The notes: generated from the letters alone by a model not told the origin. A stretch of 64,000 nt of DNA from Comamonadaceae bacterium (GCA_013297875.1 JAAFIW010000002.1:62001-126000); one strand, 5' to 3'. Numbered from the stretch's first letter, positions 1 through 9,415 are shown. Numbers and translations: made by a program.

Positions 1-1014
1 GCGGCCAAGGTGGGCGACACGGTGACCCTGATCAAACCAGGCACCGGCGGCGCATCCGCCACGGCCACGCAAGCTTTGCCGGGCTTCAAGGAGATTCAGC
101 CCCAGGTGTTTGCCGGCCTGTACCCCACCGAGGCCAGCGAGTACGACTCGCTGCGTGACGCGCTGGAAAAACTCAAACTCAACGACGCCTCGTTGCACTA
201 CGAGCCCGAGGTGTCGCAGGCGCTGGGCTTTGGCTTTCGCTGCGGCTTTCTGGGCCTGCTGCACATGGAAATCGTGCAGGAGCGGCTGGAGCGCGAGTTT
301 GATCAAGACCTGATCACCACCGCCCCCAGCGTGGTCTACCAGGTGGTCAGGGCCGACGGTGAAGTGGTGATGGTGGAAAACCCCTCCAAGATGCCCGACC
401 AGGGTCGGCTGGAAGAGATTCGCGAGCCCATCGTGACCGTGCACTTGTACATGCCGCAGGAGTATGTGGGTGTGGTGATGACCTTGGCCAACCAGAAGCG
501 CGGTGTGCAACAGAACATGGCTTACCACGGCAAGCAGGTCATGCTGACCTACGAGATTCCGCTGGGCGAGATCGTGCTGGATTTTTTCGACAAGCTCAAA
601 TCGGTCAGCCGCGGTTACGCGTCCATGGACTACGAGTTCAAGGAATACCGCGCCTCAGACGTGGTGAAGGTCGATATTTTGTTGAATGGTGAAAAGGTGG
701 ACGCGTTGTCCATCATCGTGCACCGCAGCCAGAGCCAGTACCGGGGCCGCGCGGTGGTGGGCAAGATGCGCGAAATCATCAGCCGCCAGATGTATGACGT
801 GGCGATTCAGGCGGCCATCGGTGCCAACATCATTGCGCGCGAAACCATCAAGGCCTTGCGTAAAAACGTGCTGGCAAAATGCTATGGCGGCGACATCAGC
901 CGCAAGCGCAAGCTCCTTGAAAAACAAAAAGCAGGTAAAAAACGCATGAAACAAATCGGTTCGGTTGAAGTGCCCCAAGAGGCGTTCTTGGCAATTTTGC
1001 AGGTGGAGGATTGA
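1..1014 (+). CDS. lepA: Elongation factor 4 (LepA), 3' part
   Basis: This is the C-terminal two thirds of the translational GTPase LepA/EF4, which acts on stalled or mistranslocated ribosomes at the inner membrane side. The reading frame is already open at base 1, so the gene starts outside the window and the GTPase G domain is missing. Visible parts are domains II, III, V and the family-specific C-terminal domain, with the characteristic [14 protein letters not shown] stretch, the [14 protein letters not shown] segment and a lysine-rich end ([19 protein letters not shown]) that contacts tRNA in known structures. The stop overlaps the lepB start by one base (TGATG), so the two genes are translationally coupled. 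Truncation is only by the window edge. Confidence 0.97.
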   Translation, partial: AAKVGDTVTLIKPGTGGASATATQALPGFKEIQPQVFAGLYPTEASEYDSLRDALEKLKLNDASLHYEPEVSQALGFGFRCGFLGLLHMEIVQERLEREFDQDLITTAPSVVYQVVRADGEVVMVENPSKMPDQGRLEEIREPIVTVHLYMPQEYVGVVMTLANQKRGVQQNMAYHGKQVMLTYEIPLGEIVLDFFDKLKSVSRGYASMDYEFKEYRASDVVKVDILLNGEKVDALSIIVHRSQSQYRGRAVVGKMREIISRQMYDVAIQAAIGANIIARETIKALRKNVLAKCYGGDISRKRKLLEKQKAGKKRMKQIGSVEVPQEAFLAILQVED

Positions 1015-2009
1015 TGGCGTTTTTAACTTCTGCCCTGCTGGCAGCCTTTGTCGCCTATCTGGGTGCCTGGTACTTTGGGGCGCTCGAAGGAAACTTTCCG
1101 CTGGTTCTGGTTCTGGCCACCGTCGTGACGGGCGTGTACTGGCTGGCCGAGCGCCTTTACTTCCTGCCGCAGCGCCGCACGTCGCTGGCTGCTTACGACG
1201 CACAAACCGCGAAGCGCAATGCTGAACTGAGCAAGCTGGGCATTGCACCGCCGCCGGAGGGCGATTCGGGTGACGCGCGCAGTCGCCTGATCATGCAGCC
1301 CTGGTGGCTGGACTGGACGGCCGGCCTGTTCCCGGTGATCGTGGCGGTGTTTGTGCTGCGCTCGTTTTTGTTTGAACCCTTCAAGATTCCGACCGGCTCC
1401 ATGATTCCCACCTTGCTGGTGGGCGATCTGATCCTGGTGAACAAGTTTGCCTACGGCCTGCGGATGCCGGTGCTGCACAGCAAGATCACCGAAGGCACGC
1501 CACCAGCGCGCGGTGATGTGATGGTGTTTCGCTACCCGCCCAATCCACGCCAGGACTACATCAAGCGGGTGGTGGGCCTGCCAGGCGATGAGGTCGCGTA
1601 TCTGAACAAGCAGTTGACGATCAATGGCCAGGCCGTCAGCAAGGCTGTAGCACCCGAGTTTTTTGAGCCGGATGCGATGCGCTACATCAAGCAGTATTCA
1701 GAGGTGCTGGGTTCGCGCAAACACATGCTGCTCAACGATGAGAACCGCCCAGCCTTCATACCGGGGGTAGAGGACTTTCCCAACAAGGCCAACTGCCGTT
1801 ACAGCGTGGAAGGCGTGGTGTGCAAAGTACCGGCCGGGCACTACTTCATGATGGGCGACAACCGCGATAATTCGCTGGACTCACGGTATTGGGGCTTTGT
1901 GCCCGAGGCTAATATTGTGGGCAAGGCATTTTTTGTCTGGATGAATACCGACGTGCTGTGGCCAAAGTTTGACTTCTCCCGGCTTTCGCGTGTCGGCTCC
2001 TTTGATTGA
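1014..2009 (+). CDS. lepB: Signal peptidase I
   Basis: Type I leader peptidase that cleaves signal peptides from exported proteins at the periplasmic face of the inner membrane. The N-terminus has two hydrophobic segments (about residues 1-20 and 30-48) and a further one at about 98-118 ahead of the catalytic domain. The catalytic serine sits in GSMIPT (about residue 129) and the general-base lysine in YIKRVVGLPGD (about residue 184). The GDNRDNSLDSRYWG signature follows near residue 281. The protein is 331 residues, a normal length. The ATG at 1014 is chosen over the TTG three bases upstream because GGAGGA at 1005-1010 is correctly spaced and the ATG overlaps the lepA stop. The lepA-lepB order is standard in betaproteobacteria. 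Confidence 0.97.
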   Translation: MAFLTSALLAAFVAYLGAWYFGALEGNFPLVLVLATVVTGVYWLAERLYFLPQRRTSLAAYDAQTAKRNAELSKLGIAPPPEGDSGDARSRLIMQPWWLDWTAGLFPVIVAVFVLRSFLFEPFKIPTGSMIPTLLVGDLILVNKFAYGLRMPVLHSKITEGTPPARGDVMVFRYPPNPRQDYIKRVVGLPGDEVAYLNKQLTINGQAVSKAVAPEFFEPDAMRYIKQYSEVLGSRKHMLLNDENRPAFIPGVEDFPNKANCRYSVEGVVCKVPAGHYFMMGDNRDNSLDSRYWGFVPEANIVGKAFFVWMNTDVLWPKFDFSRLSRVGSFD

Positions 2010-2037
2010 TTTTTCAATGATGAACAGGTACTCACCC

Positions 2038-2409
2038 ATGAATCAGACTTACATGAAACATCCGCTCAAATCCTCCCAGCGTGGCCTGTCGTTGATTGGT
2101 CTTATCTTTGTAGGTGGCGTGCTGGCTGTTGTCGGCTTGGTCGGGGCGCAAGTCGTGCCGTCTTACGTCGAGTTTCAGGCGATAAGTAAAGCCGCTCAAA
2201 AAGCTGCTACTGGCTCGTCAACCGTGCAGGAGGTTCGTGCAACCTTTGATAAAGCCGGTCAAATTGACGACATCAAGTCCATAACGGGCAAGGACCTGGA
2301 AATCTCGAAGAACGGTGACAAGATCACGGTGAAGTTTGCCTACAACAAAGAAATTCATCTGACCGGTCCCGGGTACTTGTTGATCAAGTACCAGGGCCAG
2401 ACCAAGTAA
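2038..2409 (+). CDS. DUF4845 family pilin-like membrane protein
   Basis: Small protein of about 123 residues that starts with a basic stretch and then a single hydrophobic helix (GLSLIGLIFVGGVLAVVGLV), resembling a type IV pilin N-terminus. The rest is a soluble domain. Proteins of the DUF4845 family are regularly found between lepB and rnc in betaproteobacteria, as here; their role is not established. The ATG at 2038 is preferred because ACAGG lies about ten bases upstream. Alternative in-frame ATGs at 2017, 2020 and 2053 are possible. The gene ends directly against rnc, whose start codon follows the TAA stop without a gap. No prepilin peptidase processing should be assumed from this sequence alone. 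Confidence 0.8.
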   Translation: MNQTYMKHPLKSSQRGLSLIGLIFVGGVLAVVGLVGAQVVPSYVEFQAISKAAQKAATGSSTVQEVRATFDKAGQIDDIKSITGKDLEISKNGDKITVKFAYNKEIHLTGPGYLLIKYQGQTK

Positions 2410-3123
2410 TTGGTCAGCCCGCCATCGCCTTCGCGCGTGAACGCCAGCCTGGCGCACTTGCAGCAGCGGCTTTCCCATCCGTTCAAAAACCTGCGCCTGC
2501 TTCAGCAGGCCTTGACCCATCGCAGTTTCAGCGCCGACCACAATGAGCGCCTGGAGTTTTTGGGCGATTCGGTGCTGAATCTATCGGTAGCCGCTCTGGT
2601 GTACGAGCGGCTAGCCGATTTGCCGGAGGGCGATCTGTCCCGCGTGCGCGCCAGTCTTGTTAAACAAGACACCCTGCACCAACTGGCGTTGGGGCTGAAG
2701 CTACCCGAAATGCTTCGCCTGGGTGAGGGCGAGATGCGCTCGGGCGGGCAGTTGCGCCCGTCCATATTGGCTGATGCGCTGGAGGCCATTATCGGGGCCG
2801 TTTATCTGGATGCAGGTTACGAAGCCGCGCAAGCCTTGGTTCGGCAATTGTTTGCGCCACTGGACATTACGCCGCGCATGTCTGCCGCGTCAAAAGACCC
2901 GAAAACCGAATTGCAAGAGTGGCTGCAGGGGCGCAAGATGCAACTGCCGGTCTATCGAGTAGCCGCCACCTTGGGTGCCGCGCACAAACAAACCTTTGAG
3001 GTGGTGTGTGAGATTGCTCAGTTGAGCGCGTCGCAGCGGGGCATAGGCGCGTCACGGCGCGCTGGTGAACAGGCGGCGGCAGCGGCCATGTTGCTGCATC
3101 TGAAGGCAAAGGGTTCCCTGTGA
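2410..3123 (+). CDS. rnc: Ribonuclease III
   Basis: Double-strand-specific endoribonuclease for rRNA and mRNA processing. Residues 1-150 form the nuclease domain with the family signature [12 protein letters not shown] at about 46-57 and the second acidic cluster [16 protein letters not shown]. Residues 160-237 form the dsRNA-binding domain, beginning [14 protein letters not shown] and ending in the alanine-rich helix [13 protein letters not shown]. At 237 residues the length is typical. The start is taken as TTG 2410, immediately after the stop of the preceding gene; GTG 2434 is the other option and would still leave the nuclease fold intact. The rnc-era pairing is conserved in proteobacteria and the two are expected to be cotranscribed. 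Confidence 0.95.
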   Translation: MVSPPSPSRVNASLAHLQQRLSHPFKNLRLLQQALTHRSFSADHNERLEFLGDSVLNLSVAALVYERLADLPEGDLSRVRASLVKQDTLHQLALGLKLPEMLRLGEGEMRSGGQLRPSILADALEAIIGAVYLDAGYEAAQALVRQLFAPLDITPRMSAASKDPKTELQEWLQGRKMQLPVYRVAATLGAAHKQTFEVVCEIAQLSASQRGIGASRRAGEQAAAAAMLLHLKAKGSL

Positions 3124-3136
3124 CAGACAATCCTGA

Positions 3137-3190
3137 ATTGATAGCTGCTCTAGCAGTAACTACATGGGCTACGGGCCCAAAAGGCTCAAA
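3137..3190 (-). repeat. Dispersed palindromic repeat, copy between rnc and era
   Basis: Copy of the repeat that recurs through the window, in reverse orientation. The core reads GATAGCTGCTCTAGCA, followed by CATGGGCT and GGGCCCAAAAGGCTCAAAA. It fills the whole rnc-era gap and abuts the ATG triplet used as the era start. The complete element is about 60 bp: an AAAAGGC-type box, a GGGCT/AGCCC box, then two small stems (TGCTcaAGCA and GCTATtgatTCAATAGC in their best copies). Confidence 0.8.
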
Positions 3191-4141
3191 ATGATGATGT
3201 CAGAGCCGCCTGGTGAACCCATCGCAACAAAAAGCGATGACGCAAGCGCCCAGCGCTGCGGCGTGGTCGCCATTGTGGGCCGACCCAACGTGGGCAAATC
3301 CACCCTGCTCAACGCGCTGGTGGGCCAGAAGATCAGCATCACCTCGGCCAAGGCGCAAACCACGCGCCACCGCATCACCGGTATTCGCACCGTGGCGCAC
3401 ACGCAGTTTGTGTTTGTGGACACGCCCGGCTTTCAAACCCGCCACAGCACAGCGCTGAATCGCTCGCTGAACAAGACCGTGCTGGGTGTGATCAGCGATG
3501 TGGACTTGGTCTTGTTCGTGGTGGAGGCTGGTGCCTTCACCTTGGGCGACGCCAAGGTCTTGTCACTGCTCAAGCCAGGCATTCCTGCGCTCTTGATTGC
3601 CAACAAGCTGGACAACATCCACCGCCGCGCAGACGTCGCGCCCTGGCTCAAAACCATGGCCGAGCGCCACCCGTTTGCCGAGTTTGTGCCCATGTCGGCC
3701 AAAAACGCCAAAGACGTGGAGCGCCTGTTTGGCATTTGCGACAAATACCTGCCCACTCAGCCCTGGTGGTATGGCGCCGATGAGTTGACCGACCGCAGCG
3801 AGAAATTCCTGGCCAGCGAAACGGTGCGCGAAAAACTCTTTCGCTTTACCGGTGACGAGCTGCCCTACACCAGCACCGTCATCATTGACAAGTTCGAAGA
3901 AGAGCCCAGCCCGAAACACGGACGCATGATGAAGATTGCCGCCACCATCGTGGTCGAGCGCGACACCCACAAAGCCATGGTGATCGGCGAAGGCGGCGAA
4001 CGCTTGAAGCGCATCGGCACCGAAGCCCGCCAGGAAATGGAAAAACTCATGGATGCCAAGGTGTTCCTGGAGTTGTGGGTCAAGGTACGGTCCGGCTGGG
4101 CTGATGACGAGGCGCGGGTGCGTTCGTTTGGGTATGAATGA
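3191..4141 (+). CDS. era: GTPase Era
   Basis: Essential GTPase for 30S ribosome assembly that binds the 3' end of 16S rRNA. The G1 loop is GRPNVGKS near residue 30, the G2 region lies in the [12 protein letters not shown] stretch, G3 is DTPGF and G4 is NKLD. The C-terminal KH domain contains [17 protein letters not shown]. The start is uncertain: three ATG codons run in a row at 3191-3199, and an in-frame ATG at 3164 lies inside the dispersed repeat upstream. I use 3191. A GTG at 3120 overlapping the rnc stop opens a different frame (VTDNPE...) that now stops at 3192-3194. This looks like an older era start put out of frame by the repeat. The core protein is full length. Confidence 0.95.
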   Translation: MMMSEPPGEPIATKSDDASAQRCGVVAIVGRPNVGKSTLLNALVGQKISITSAKAQTTRHRITGIRTVAHTQFVFVDTPGFQTRHSTALNRSLNKTVLGVISDVDLVLFVVEAGAFTLGDAKVLSLLKPGIPALLIANKLDNIHRRADVAPWLKTMAERHPFAEFVPMSAKNAKDVERLFGICDKYLPTQPWWYGADELTDRSEKFLASETVREKLFRFTGDELPYTSTVIIDKFEEEPSPKHGRMMKIAATIVVERDTHKAMVIGEGGERLKRIGTEARQEMEKLMDAKVFLELWVKVRSGWADDEARVRSFGYE

Positions 4142-4265
4142 GCACACCCCCCGGCTTGCTCGCTGCGCGTAGCCGCTTTCCCCCTTGCAGGGGAAGTACC
4201 AGCTTCCCCTTGCAGGGGGGTGCCAGCGGCCCGGCAAAGCCGGTTCCACGGCGTTCGCTGGTCTG
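4142..4265. repeat. GC-rich palindromic intergenic repeat
   Basis: The era-recO gap is filled by a GC-rich element built from two copies of CCCCTTGCAGGGG arranged around AAGTACCAGCTT, so that the whole forms a long imperfect hairpin. It is followed by CAGCGGCCCGGCAAAGCCGG. This is a different family from the TGCTCAAGCA repeat. Comparable CCCCTNNAGGGG palindromes are common between genes in Comamonadaceae. A related sequence lies inside the HerA-like gene at 48545-48604. The structure could stop transcription or stabilise mRNA ends, but no U-tract follows it. Confidence 0.6.
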
Positions 4266-4279
4266 AATACACCCTAACC

Positions 4280-5035
4280 ATGCCGATAAAGAGAATTGCG
4301 AACGAACCCGCCTACGTGCTGCACCGCTACGACTGGAGCGAGTCCAGCCTGATTCTGGAGGTGTTCACCCGCCAGCATGGCCGCATTGCACTGGTGGCCA
4401 AGGGGGCCAAGCGGCCCAGTTCCAGCTTTCGCCCCGTGCTGCTGCCCCTGCAGCCCTTGCAGGTGTCGTTCGGTGGCGATGCCGAAATCCGCACGCTCAA
4501 AGCCGCCGAATGGGTCGGCGGACATGTGATGCCCACCGGTGATGCCTTGCTCTCAGGCTACTACCTCAACGAATTGCTGATGCGCCTTTTGGCCCGTGAC
4601 GACGCCCACCCGGCGCTGTTTGACGCCTATGCAGCCTGCGTGCAGGTGCTCGCGTCGGGCACGGGCGACAGTGGCTTGCAGGCGGCGCTGCGTGCCTTTG
4701 AGCTGCTGCTGCTGCGTGAGACCGGTTTTCTGCCCGAGCTGAGAATGGAAACGCCTACCCTGGCCAGCTTGTTGCCTCAAGCCTTGTACCGCTTGGTACC
4801 AGAAGGCGGCTTGCTGCCGCTGGATGCGCAAGACGAGGCCGGTGGCTTGAACGGTGCGCAATGGTTGCAACTGGAGCGCGCCCTGCAGGCACCAGCGCCG
4901 TTCAAGGCCTTGCTGGACAGTGGCCAGACCACGCTGGCGCTGCTGAAAAGCCAGTTGCGCCGCCTGCTCAACTACCATTGCGGCGTTGCCACCTTGCGCA
5001 CCCGGCAGATGATGATTGACCTGCAAGCGCTGTAA
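4280..5035 (+). CDS. recO: DNA repair protein RecO
   Basis: Recombination mediator that works with RecF/RecR to load RecA onto SSB-coated single-stranded DNA. The N-terminal OB-fold is visible as [21 protein letters not shown] followed by [15 protein letters not shown] helical C-terminal half ends [19 protein letters not shown]. The protein is 251 residues from ATG 4280. Longer readings that begin at 4220 start inside the palindromic repeat and add about 20 residues unlike the family, so they are rejected. The gene follows era and precedes pdxJ, the usual gamma/betaproteobacterial order. Confidence 0.94.
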   Translation: MPIKRIANEPAYVLHRYDWSESSLILEVFTRQHGRIALVAKGAKRPSSSFRPVLLPLQPLQVSFGGDAEIRTLKAAEWVGGHVMPTGDALLSGYYLNELLMRLLARDDAHPALFDAYAACVQVLASGTGDSGLQAALRAFELLLLRETGFLPELRMETPTLASLLPQALYRLVPEGGLLPLDAQDEAGGLNGAQWLQLERALQAPAPFKALLDSGQTTLALLKSQLRRLLNYHCGVATLRTRQMMIDLQAL

Positions 5036-5061
5036 TCCCCTGCAAGCCTGTTTCACACACC

Positions 5062-5811
5062 ATGACCGCACACCGCACCGCCCTGTCCGTCAACCTCAAC
5101 AAAGTCGCACTGGTGCGCAACACCCGCCACCTGGGCATTCCCAGCGTGCTGCGCGCGGCCACGGTGTGCCTGCAAGCCGGTGCCCACGGCATCACCGTGC
5201 ACCCGCGGCCCGATGCGCGGCACATACGCTCTGAAGACGTGTACCAACTCAAAGAACTGCTGGCCGACTGGCCGCAGGTGGAGTTCAACATTGAAGGCAA
5301 CCCCTTTCAAAACCTGATGGACTTTGTGCGCGTGCTGCGCCCCCACCAGTGCACCTTTGTGCCCGACAGCGAAGACCAGTTCACCAGCGACCATGGCTGG
5401 GACATGGAAAAAGACGCTGCCCGCCTGCAGCCGCTGATTGACGAGGCGAAAGCCCTGGGCGTGCGCGTCAGCCTGTTCATGAACCCCCAGCCCGACGCTA
5501 TGGCCGCCGTGAAAGCCGCCGGGGCCGACCGCGTGGAGCTGTACACCGAGCCGTACGCCCGCGCCCACGGTTCACCGTTTCAGTCGGCCGTGCTGGCGCA
5601 GTTTTCGTCTGCCGCCCAAGCGGCGCAGGCTGTGGGCTTGGGCGTGAACGCCGGGCACGATTTGAACCGGGCCAACCTGACAGACTTTTTACGTGCAGTG
5701 CCCCAAGTGCAAGAGGTGTCGATTGGTCACGCCCTGATTTCTGATGCGCTGGAGCTGGGGTATGCGGCCACGGTCAAAGACTATTTGCGCTGCATTTCAG
5801 ACGCCAAATAA
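5062..5811 (+). CDS. pdxJ: Pyridoxine 5'-phosphate synthase
   Basis: Catalyses the last ring-closing step of DXP-dependent vitamin B6 synthesis, condensing 1-deoxyxylulose 5-phosphate with 3-amino-2-oxopropyl phosphate. The TIM-barrel protein begins [15 protein letters not shown] and has the conserved [16 protein letters not shown] segment, FNIEGNP, and the phosphate-binding C-terminal part [15 protein letters not shown]. Length is 249 residues, as expected. It lies between recO and acpS, a conserved cluster in proteobacteria. The stop is 25 bases ahead of the acpS ATG. Confidence 0.96.
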   Translation: MTAHRTALSVNLNKVALVRNTRHLGIPSVLRAATVCLQAGAHGITVHPRPDARHIRSEDVYQLKELLADWPQVEFNIEGNPFQNLMDFVRVLRPHQCTFVPDSEDQFTSDHGWDMEKDAARLQPLIDEAKALGVRVSLFMNPQPDAMAAVKAAGADRVELYTEPYARAHGSPFQSAVLAQFSSAAQAAQAVGLGVNAGHDLNRANLTDFLRAVPQVQEVSIGHALISDALELGYAATVKDYLRCISDAK

Positions 5812-5836
5812 TGAGCCAGCTGGACGGCCGCAAACC

Positions 5837-6244
5837 ATGATCTACGGCATCGGCACCGACATCTGCGACGTGCGCCGCATACGCGCCAGCCTGGATCGCC
5901 ATGGCGAGCGCTTTGCGCAAAAAATCCTGTCTGACGCCGAAATGGCCACTTGGCAGGCGCGCACAAAACGTTGGCCCGAGCGCGGCGTGCGTTACCTGGC
6001 CACCCGGTTTTCAGCCAAGGAAGCCTTCAGCAAAGCGATTGGTTTGGGCATGCGCATGCCCATGACCTGGCGGCTGTGCGAAGTGGCCAAGCTGCCGTCG
6101 GGCCAGCCCACCCTGGTGCTGCACGGCGTGCTCAAAGACTGGTTTGAGGCACGCGGCCTGCAGGCCCATGTGACGGTGACCGACGAGACCGATTACGCCG
6201 CCAGTTTTGTCGTTGTGGAGAAAATCGACCTCCAGCCCATGTAA
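5837..6244 (+). CDS. acpS: Holo-[acyl-carrier-protein] synthase
   Basis: Transfers 4'-phosphopantetheine from CoA to apo-ACP, activating fatty acid synthesis. The family motif [12 protein letters not shown] is at the N-terminus (Asp of the metal site at about residue 8) and [18 protein letters not shown] carries the second metal ligand (Glu) and catalytic region. The start is ATG 5837, directly before IYGIGTD; upstream extensions overlap pdxJ and are not conserved-looking. The end is unusual. The last codons and the TAA stop (CAGCCCATGTAA) belong to the dispersed repeat that runs to 6276, so the C-terminal residues LQPM are repeat-derived. The enzyme core is complete at 135 residues. Confidence 0.95.
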   Translation: MIYGIGTDICDVRRIRASLDRHGERFAQKILSDAEMATWQARTKRWPERGVRYLATRFSAKEAFSKAIGLGMRMPMTWRLCEVAKLPSGQPTLVLHGVLKDWFEARGLQAHVTVTDETDYAASFVVVEKIDLQPM

Positions 6245-6276
6245 ATACTGCTCAAGCAGCTATCTATTCAATAGCA
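6232..6276 (+). repeat. Dispersed repeat copy supplying the acpS stop
   Basis: Forward copy: CAGCCCATGTAAATACTG, then CTCAAGCAGCTATC and TTCAATAGCA. Its first bases are the last codons and stop of acpS; the remainder occupies the gap to nagZ. Confidence 0.85.
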
Positions 6277-6292
6277 ATAAGTTCAAACTCGT

Positions 6293-7378
6293 ATGACCCA
6301 CCACGCCCCCGTTATTCTCGACATTGCCTCCACCACGCTGAACGCCGCCGACAAACTGCGCCTGGCGCACCCGCTCACCGGTGGCGTGATCCTGTTTGCC
6401 CGCAACTGGCAAGACCGTGCGCAGTTACTCAAACTGTGCAAAAGCATCAAGGCCGTGCGAGACGATTTGCTGATCTGTGTCGACCATGAAGGTGGCCGCG
6501 TGCAACGCTTCAAAACCGATGGCTTCACCCATCTGCCGCCTATGCGCGCCTTGGGCGAGTTGTGGCTGCAAGACGGCAAAGCAGGGCAGGGCGCAGGTGC
6601 GATGAACGCCACCCGCGCCGCCACCGCCTCTGGCTACGTGCTGGCCGCCGAGCTACGGGCCTGTGGGGTTGATTTCAGCTTCACGCCGGTGCTCGATCTG
6701 GACTTTGGTGAAAGTGGCGTGATCGGCGACCGCGCCTTCGCCCGTGACCCGCGCGTGGTCAGCCTGCTGGCCAAAAGCCTGGTGCATGGCCTGCTGCTGG
6801 CGGGCATGAAAAGCTGCGGCAAACATTTCCCGGGCCACGGTTTTGTGCGGGCTGATTCGCACCACGACATTCCGGTGGATAAACGCAGCCTCAAAGCCAT
6901 CCTGGCGGATGACGCAGCACCCTACGACTGGCTGGGCGACAGCCTGCACAGCGTCATGCCCGCCCATGTGGTCTACCCCAAGGTCGACAGCCGCCCGGCG
7001 GGCTTTAGCAGCCGTTGGCTGGGCGACATCCTGCGCGGGCAACTGGGCTTTAGCGGCGCGGTGTTCAGCGACGACCTGAGCATGGCCGGTGCCCGTTTGA
7101 TTGATGGCCAGCAAGTGACCTACACCCAGGCCGCCGTGGCCGCACTACAGGCCGGCTGCGACATGGTGCTGCTGTGCAACCAGAGCCTGGAAGGCGGCGG
7201 CGAGCTCGTAGATGAGCTGCTGGACGGTCTGACCCAGGCCCAACTCAAAGGCCACTGGCAGCCCGACGACACCAGCGCTGCCCGGCGGCTGGCGCTGCTG
7301 CCGGCTGGCCAAGCCCCCGACTGGGACGATTTGATGGTGGACGCGGGGTATATGCGGGCGCTGGATTTGCTGCCTTGA
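6293..7378 (+). CDS. nagZ: Beta-N-acetylhexosaminidase NagZ
   Basis: Cytoplasmic glycoside hydrolase family 3 enzyme that removes GlcNAc from 1,6-anhydromuropeptides during cell-wall recycling. Visible family motifs are DHEGGRVQRF, the substrate-binding KHFPGHGFVRADSHHDIPVD (containing the catalytic His on a mobile loop) and FSDDLSMAGA with the nucleophilic Asp. There is no signal peptide. Length is 361 residues, normal for the single-domain NagZ class. It follows acpS after the repeat at 6232-6276. In organisms with an AmpR/AmpC pair its product controls beta-lactamase induction; no such genes are in this window. Confidence 0.95.
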   Translation: MTHHAPVILDIASTTLNAADKLRLAHPLTGGVILFARNWQDRAQLLKLCKSIKAVRDDLLICVDHEGGRVQRFKTDGFTHLPPMRALGELWLQDGKAGQGAGAMNATRAATASGYVLAAELRACGVDFSFTPVLDLDFGESGVIGDRAFARDPRVVSLLAKSLVHGLLLAGMKSCGKHFPGHGFVRADSHHDIPVDKRSLKAILADDAAPYDWLGDSLHSVMPAHVVYPKVDSRPAGFSSRWLGDILRGQLGFSGAVFSDDLSMAGARLIDGQQVTYTQAAVAALQAGCDMVLLCNQSLEGGGELVDELLDGLTQAQLKGHWQPDDTSAARRLALLPAGQAPDWDDLMVDAGYMRALDLLP

Positions 7379-7435
7379 CCTGGTGTGTGCGACGGCACAA
7401 TTGCGCAATGATTCAGCTTGATCGAAGGAGCTTCT

Positions 7436-7999
7436 ATGGGTTTACCTGCCGCCAAATTGCATGTTGACGAATTCCTGAAGTGGGAAAACCAGCAGCCCAC
7501 CCGCAGTGAGTTGCATCGAGGGGAGATATTTGCGATGGTGGGGGTGCGGCGGATTCATGGAAAGGTGTCCCTCAAGGTCGCCCGCTCACTGAGCGATCAG
7601 CTGGAGGGTTCGCCCTGCGAGGTTTACACCGAATCACTCAAAGTCCAGGTAGCCAAAGACACTATTTTTTACCCCGATGTCTTCGTCACCTGCGACGAGA
7701 CCGACCTGCAAACCGACATGATTTTCACCGCGCCGACGGTGATCGTGGAGATTCTGTCGGAGTCCACCCAAGCTTATGACCGGGGCCTGAAATTTGCCGC
7801 CTACCGGCAGATAGCGGCGCTGAAAGAGTATTTGCTCATCGACCCGGATAACCGCGTGGTGGAGTTGTATCGCCGGGGTGCCGATGGCTTGTTCACCTTG
7901 CATGATTTCACCGGTTTGGCGCAAATTTCGCTGACATCCATTGCCTGCGAACTGTCCGCTTCCAGTCTGTTTGATGGTTTACCCCTGCCCCCCGTTTGA
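7436..7999 (+). CDS. Uma2 family (DUF820) putative endonuclease
   Basis: Protein of 187 residues with the Uma2/DUF820 fold, a PD-(D/E)XK-type nuclease superfamily member. Matching segments are FLKWENQQPTRSELHRGEIFAM near the N-terminus, VFYPDVFVTCD-like FYPDVFVTCDE with the conserved Asp, and ILSESTQAYDRGLKFAAYRQI-ALKEYLLIDP further on. The start is ATG 7436, six bases after an AAGGAG Shine-Dalgarno; an upstream TTG at 7418 has none. Many copies of this family exist in some bacteria and their biological role is not settled, so nuclease activity is only inferred. It stands alone between nagZ and the sugar mutase. Confidence 0.85.
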   Translation: MGLPAAKLHVDEFLKWENQQPTRSELHRGEIFAMVGVRRIHGKVSLKVARSLSDQLEGSPCEVYTESLKVQVAKDTIFYPDVFVTCDETDLQTDMIFTAPTVIVEILSESTQAYDRGLKFAAYRQIAALKEYLLIDPDNRVVELYRRGADGLFTLHDFTGLAQISLTSIACELSASSLFDGLPLPPV

Positions 8000-8014
8000 T
8001 TCAAGAAAAAAAGC

Positions 8015-9415
8015 ATGAACCTGTCCCCTTCCATCTTCAAAGCCTACGACATCCGCGGCATCACGCCCACCACCCTGAATGAAGAAGTAGCCTACGCCCT
8101 GGGCCTGGCCTTTGGCCACACCGCCTTGCGAGCGGGCGAAAACTCAGTTGCCGTGGGGCGCGATGGCCGCTTGAGCGGACCTGCCTTGAGCGCCGCTTTG
8201 GTTCGCGGCCTGACCGATGCGGGCGTGGATGTGATCGACATCGGCCCCGCCACCACACCCATGCTGTACTTTGCGGCCTGCACCCTGTGCAGCAGCGGCA
8301 TTCAAGTGACGGGCAGCCACAACCCGCGCGACTACAACGGCTTCAAGATGGTGCTGGCGGGCAAGGCAATTTATGGGGATGAGATTCAGGCACTGCGGCG
8401 TTTGATGGAGGCCGGCCAAACGCCAAGCGCAGACAAAAAAGGCCAGATCCGCAACATCAACGTGCTCGCTCCGTACCGCGACCGCATCCTGGGCGACATC
8501 AAATTGGCGCGCCCTTTGAAGATCGTGGTGGACAGTGGCAACGGCATTGCCGGTGCGTCGGCCCCTGGCATTCTCAGGGTGATTGGTTGCCAGGTGATTG
8601 AGCTATTCAGCGAGGTCGATGGCAACTTCCCCAACCACCACCCCGACCCCAGCAAGCCGGAAAACCTGCGCGATTTAATCGCTGCCATTCACGAACACCA
8701 AGCCGACCTGGGCCTGGCGTTTGACGGCGACGGTGACCGGCTGGGCATCGTGACCGCCGAAGGCACCACCATCTACCCCGACCGGCAAATGATGCTGTTT
8801 GCACAAGACGTGCTCACCCGTGTGCCCGGCGGCACCATTGTGTTTGACGTGAAATGCTCGCAGCGGCTGGCCCCGGCCATCACCGCAGCGGGCGGCGTGC
8901 CACTGATGTTCAAGACCGGGCACTCGCTGATCAAAGCCAAGATGCGAGAGTTAGAGGCCAATGGCCAAGCCGCGCCGCTGGGTGGCGAAATGAGTGGTCA
9001 CATCTTCTTCAAAGAGCGCTGGTTTGGCTTTGACGACGGCACCTATGCCGGTTGCCGACTGCTGGAAATTTTGTCGCGCCATGCCGACCCGAGCGCCGTG
9101 CTCAATGCCTTGCCCACCAGCTTTTCCACGCCCGAGTTGAACGTGGTCTGTGCCGAAGGCCAGCCGCACGGGCTGGTGGCGCAGTTGGTCGACCTGGCGC
9201 GGTTTGATGCGCCTGCGCAGGTCAGCACGATTGATGGCCTGCGCGTCGATTGGCCTGATGGTTTTGGTCTGATCCGTGCGTCCAACACCACGCCGGTGCT
9301 GGTGCTGCGCTTTGAGGGGCACACACCACAGGCTTTGGAACGCATTCAGGCGCAGATGCTGGCGTTGCTGCACCGGGTGATGCCGGAGGCGGTGTTGGGT
9401 GGTGCGGCGCATTGA
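8015..9415 (+). CDS. Phosphomannomutase/phosphoglucomutase
   Basis: Alpha-D-phosphohexomutase that interconverts sugar 6-phosphates and 1-phosphates, supplying GDP-mannose or UDP-glucose precursors for surface polysaccharides. The phosphoserine loop TGSHNPRDYNGFK has the catalytic Ser at about residue 101. The metal loop DGDGDR begins at about residue 237. The sugar-specificity loop is GGEMSGHIFF, and the C-terminal phosphate-binding loop is RASNTTPVLVLR. The GEMSGH loop is typical of dual PMM/PGM enzymes (AlgC-like). Length is 466 residues. Its position just before waaC and waaA fits a supply role for the LPS core, but the substrate cannot be fixed from sequence. Confidence 0.93.
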   Translation: MNLSPSIFKAYDIRGITPTTLNEEVAYALGLAFGHTALRAGENSVAVGRDGRLSGPALSAALVRGLTDAGVDVIDIGPATTPMLYFAACTLCSSGIQVTGSHNPRDYNGFKMVLAGKAIYGDEIQALRRLMEAGQTPSADKKGQIRNINVLAPYRDRILGDIKLARPLKIVVDSGNGIAGASAPGILRVIGCQVIELFSEVDGNFPNHHPDPSKPENLRDLIAAIHEHQADLGLAFDGDGDRLGIVTAEGTTIYPDRQMMLFAQDVLTRVPGGTIVFDVKCSQRLAPAITAAGGVPLMFKTGHSLIKAKMRELEANGQAAPLGGEMSGHIFFKERWFGFDDGTYAGCRLLEILSRHADPSAVLNALPTSFSTPELNVVCAEGQPHGLVAQLVDLARFDAPAQVSTIDGLRVDWPDGFGLIRASNTTPVLVLRFEGHTPQALERIQAQMLALLHRVMPEAVLGGAAH

